64,000 nucleotides of DNA from DMER64 sp964542305. GTDB taxonomy: Bacteria; Bacteroidota; Bacteroidia; Bacteroidales; UBA932. The first letter of the stretch is position 1; every line of letters starts with the position of its first letter. The stretch is taken from the NCBI GenBank assembly GCA_964542305.1, contig CAZITX010000002.1, positions 91,161 through 155,160 of the forward strand, written 5' to 3'. Position numbers and translations under genes: made by a program. Below are positions 62,454 through 64,000 of the stretch, piece by piece. Below the pieces are notes generated by a model, which was given only the letters and a program-made list of their open reading frames with translations, was not told the origin of the DNA and did no database searches.

Positions 62454-62966
62454 ATGAAGCACACCTTCTGGAACAAAGCTGCCGTGTACGGAATTGTCCT
62501 GGCACTTGTCTCCGTTTTTTTTATGGTCACCCAGACGGTTCTGGAACCTGCCAGATGGCTGAACATTGTATTATGGATGGCAAAGCTGGCCGGAACGCTC
62601 GGTCTGCTTTTCTATTTTATGAAAGATTTTGGAGCCGGAAAAGAATCGTACACGTATTCGGATGCGTTTAAATTCGGGATGGCGGTTTCTTTTTGTTCTT
62701 CCATCATAGCCGCCGCGTATTACTACCTCCACATCATGTTTATTTTTCCCGATTCAACAGCCCAGATCTCAAATGCAATGATGATGGGATTTGAACAGGC
62801 CGGTATCAACTCCGATGGTTTCAACATGGATAAATTCATCGCACGCCTGCCCGTTATTATGATGGTCTCTCAATTTATCTATTTTAACATACTGGGCCTT
62901 ATATGGTCTTCCATTTTGGCTGGCGGAGCCAAGCAAAAAGTGGTAACCTCTCCGTTTGACAACTAA
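62454..62966 (+). CDS. DUF4199 membrane protein
   Basis: The 170-residue protein has four hydrophobic segments (about 8-28, 36-56, 72-95 and 140-160). Its sequence matches the DUF4199 pattern (FWNKAAVYGIVLALVS, SDAFKFGMAVSFCSSIIAAAYYYLHIMFI). The family function is unknown. It lies 9 nt before the glycosyltransferase, and the pairing suggests an envelope role. Confidence 0.85.
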   Translation: MKHTFWNKAAVYGIVLALVSVFFMVTQTVLEPARWLNIVLWMAKLAGTLGLLFYFMKDFGAGKESYTYSDAFKFGMAVSFCSSIIAAAYYYLHIMFIFPDSTAQISNAMMMGFEQAGINSDGFNMDKFIARLPVIMMVSQFIYFNILGLIWSSILAGGAKQKVVTSPFDN

Positions 62967-62975
62967 GTAATATAT

Positions 62976-63947
62976 ATGGACCTGTCTGTTGTCATTGCAT
63001 TGTATAATGAGCGAGATTCCTTGCCCGAGTTGCTGGAACGTATTCGTTCGGTCCTCTCCGCACCACTTAGTGAAGACTCACGGGCACTTCCCCTGTATGA
63101 AGTGATTTTTGTTGATGACGGCAGCACCGACGGATCCTGGGATTTCATATCGGAACAGGCGGGGAAAGATTCACGGGTCCACGGGATCCGCTTTCGGCGA
63201 AATTACGGAAAATCCGCTGCCCTGTATTGTGGATTCGAAGCTGCAACGGGCCATGTGGTCATCACTATGGATGCTGATCTTCAGGACGATCCTACCGAGA
63301 TCCCCGCGCTCTACAATATGGTGGCAACAGAAGATTATGACCTTGTCTCGGGCTGGAAAAAGAAAAGAAAAGACGGACTGTTTACAAAAACCATTCCTTC
63401 CCGCCTGTATAATGCAACGGCCAGAATGGTTACGGGTATTAAGCTCCACGATATGAATTGCGGACTGAAAGCCTACAAGGGCAAAGTGGTCAAGAGCATT
63501 GAAGTATACGGGGAAATGCACCGTTATATCCCGTACCTGGCCAAACAGGCCGGATTTTCAAAAATAGGCGAAAAACCGGTGGTACATGCACGTCGCAAAT
63601 ACGGGAAAAGCAAATTCGGACTCAGCCGCTTTGTAAACGGGTATCTGGACCTTCTGAGTTTGTGGTTTCTTGCCCGTTTTGGGAAAAAGCCCATGCATAT
63701 ATTCGGTCTGTTCGGATCGTTGATGTTCATTGCCGGGGGCGTAATAGCTGTATGGCTCATTATTCAAAAACTTTACTGGCAATCTCATGGATTCCCTTAC
63801 CGCCAGGTAACCGACCAACCTTTGTTCTACCTGGCTCTACTGGCCATCGTTCTGGGAATGCAACTTTTCCTGGCCGGCTTCCTGGGAGAACTCATTTCAC
63901 GCAATGCCTCGGAAAGAAACCACTATCACATCTCTGAAAGACGTTGA
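62976..63947 (+). CDS. Polyprenyl-phosphate-type family 2 glycosyltransferase
   Basis: The 323-residue enzyme has a GT-A domain starting MDLSVVIALYNERDSLPELLERI, with VDDGSTDGSW, the metal motif in DADLQDDPTEIP and MNCGLKAYKG. Two C-terminal hydrophobic segments follow (about 235-260 and 275-300). This is the ArnC/GtrB/dolichol-phosphate mannosyltransferase layout, which loads a sugar onto undecaprenyl phosphate. The sugar is unknown. Confidence 0.9.
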   Translation: MDLSVVIALYNERDSLPELLERIRSVLSAPLSEDSRALPLYEVIFVDDGSTDGSWDFISEQAGKDSRVHGIRFRRNYGKSAALYCGFEAATGHVVITMDADLQDDPTEIPALYNMVATEDYDLVSGWKKKRKDGLFTKTIPSRLYNATARMVTGIKLHDMNCGLKAYKGKVVKSIEVYGEMHRYIPYLAKQAGFSKIGEKPVVHARRKYGKSKFGLSRFVNGYLDLLSLWFLARFGKKPMHIFGLFGSLMFIAGGVIAVWLIIQKLYWQSHGFPYRQVTDQPLFYLALLAIVLGMQLFLAGFLGELISRNASERNHYHISERR

Positions 63948-64000
63948 ATTAACTCATTTTCATTCGGGCGGACGTGCCTGTTCCCGGGAGAAGATCTACG
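63904..64000 (+). CDS. Possible 5' end of a further gene (cut by window edge)
   Basis: An open frame starts at ATG 63904 inside the glycosyltransferase gene (44-nt overlap) and stays open to the last base (MPRKETTITSLKDVELTHF and onward, 32 codons). It is too short to recognise. It could be a real overlapping gene or chance. Confidence 0.3.
   Translation, partial: MPRKETTITSLKDVELTHFHSGGRACSREKIY

Overview
The window is a contiguous piece of a Bacteroidota chromosome, probably Bacteroidales. The evidence is a tmRNA tag reading GNNNYALAA, the small Bacteroidota protein DUF4295 next to ribosomal proteins L33 and L28, LytTR two-component genes, a UbiD/MenA quinone context, many lipoproteins, and repeated promoter elements of the TAnnTTTG type with few Shine-Dalgarno sites. 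I see no insertion sequence, prophage, integrase or CRISPR array. Almost all of it is chromosomal backbone, tightly packed, with a small accessory section at about 28.4-33.8 kb.

Layout. 0-6.9 kb: an outer-membrane barrel protein with a POTRA domain, lon, ung, coaD and a secreted protein with two thioredoxin-like domains. 6.9-10.9 kb: a divergent UbiD-family protein, lnt and a LysE-type exporter. 10.9-17.1 kb: ssrA (tmRNA), a repeat lipoprotein, an AddB-like nuclease and a 7TM-HD phosphohydrolase. 17.1-19.9 kb (minus strand): a LytS/LytR-type two-component pair followed by menA. 20-23.8 kb: a two-unit M16 peptidase lipoprotein and a divergent membrane zinc peptidase. 23.8-28.4 kb: hexuronate catabolism (kdgK, KDPG aldolase, an ExuT-type transporter, uxaC). 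28.4-33.8 kb: DUF2752, DUF4234-like and glycosyltransferase genes, then a secreted DUF4402-like protein and a 1025-residue usher-like outer-membrane protein, then tRNA-Val. 33.9-42.9 kb: folC, a PIN-PhoH ATPase, ppdK, galE, dgt and a serpin lipoprotein. 43-49 kb: rubredoxin (52 residues), tldD-pmbA, a NhaC-type antiporter, a SlyD-type FKBP and tsaD. 49-59.1 kb: tamB, pheT, ftsY, DUF4295, rpmG, rpmB and lepB. 59.1-62.4 kb: the classical thrS-infC-rpmI-rplT operon. 62.4-64 kb: DUF4199, a polyprenyl-phosphate-type glycosyltransferase and a possible partial ORF.

The most unusual items are these. (1) The secreted DUF4402-like protein and the usher-like protein at 30.1-33.8 kb have no chaperone gene beside them. 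The usher-like protein ends in a Pro-rich repeat and a SPOR-like domain, and its promoter element lies in the loop of a 16-bp perfect inverted repeat. (2) infC appears to start at AUU behind a strong Shine-Dalgarno sequence, a rare site in this window. (3) Five genes have a TAnnTTTG element only 4-7 nt before the start codon, which suggests leaderless transcripts. (4) The UbiD-family protein lacks two canonical active-site residues. Two-component, quinone, protein quality-control and envelope-assembly genes (POTRA barrel protein, Lnt, TamB, LepB, FtsY) dominate the rest.
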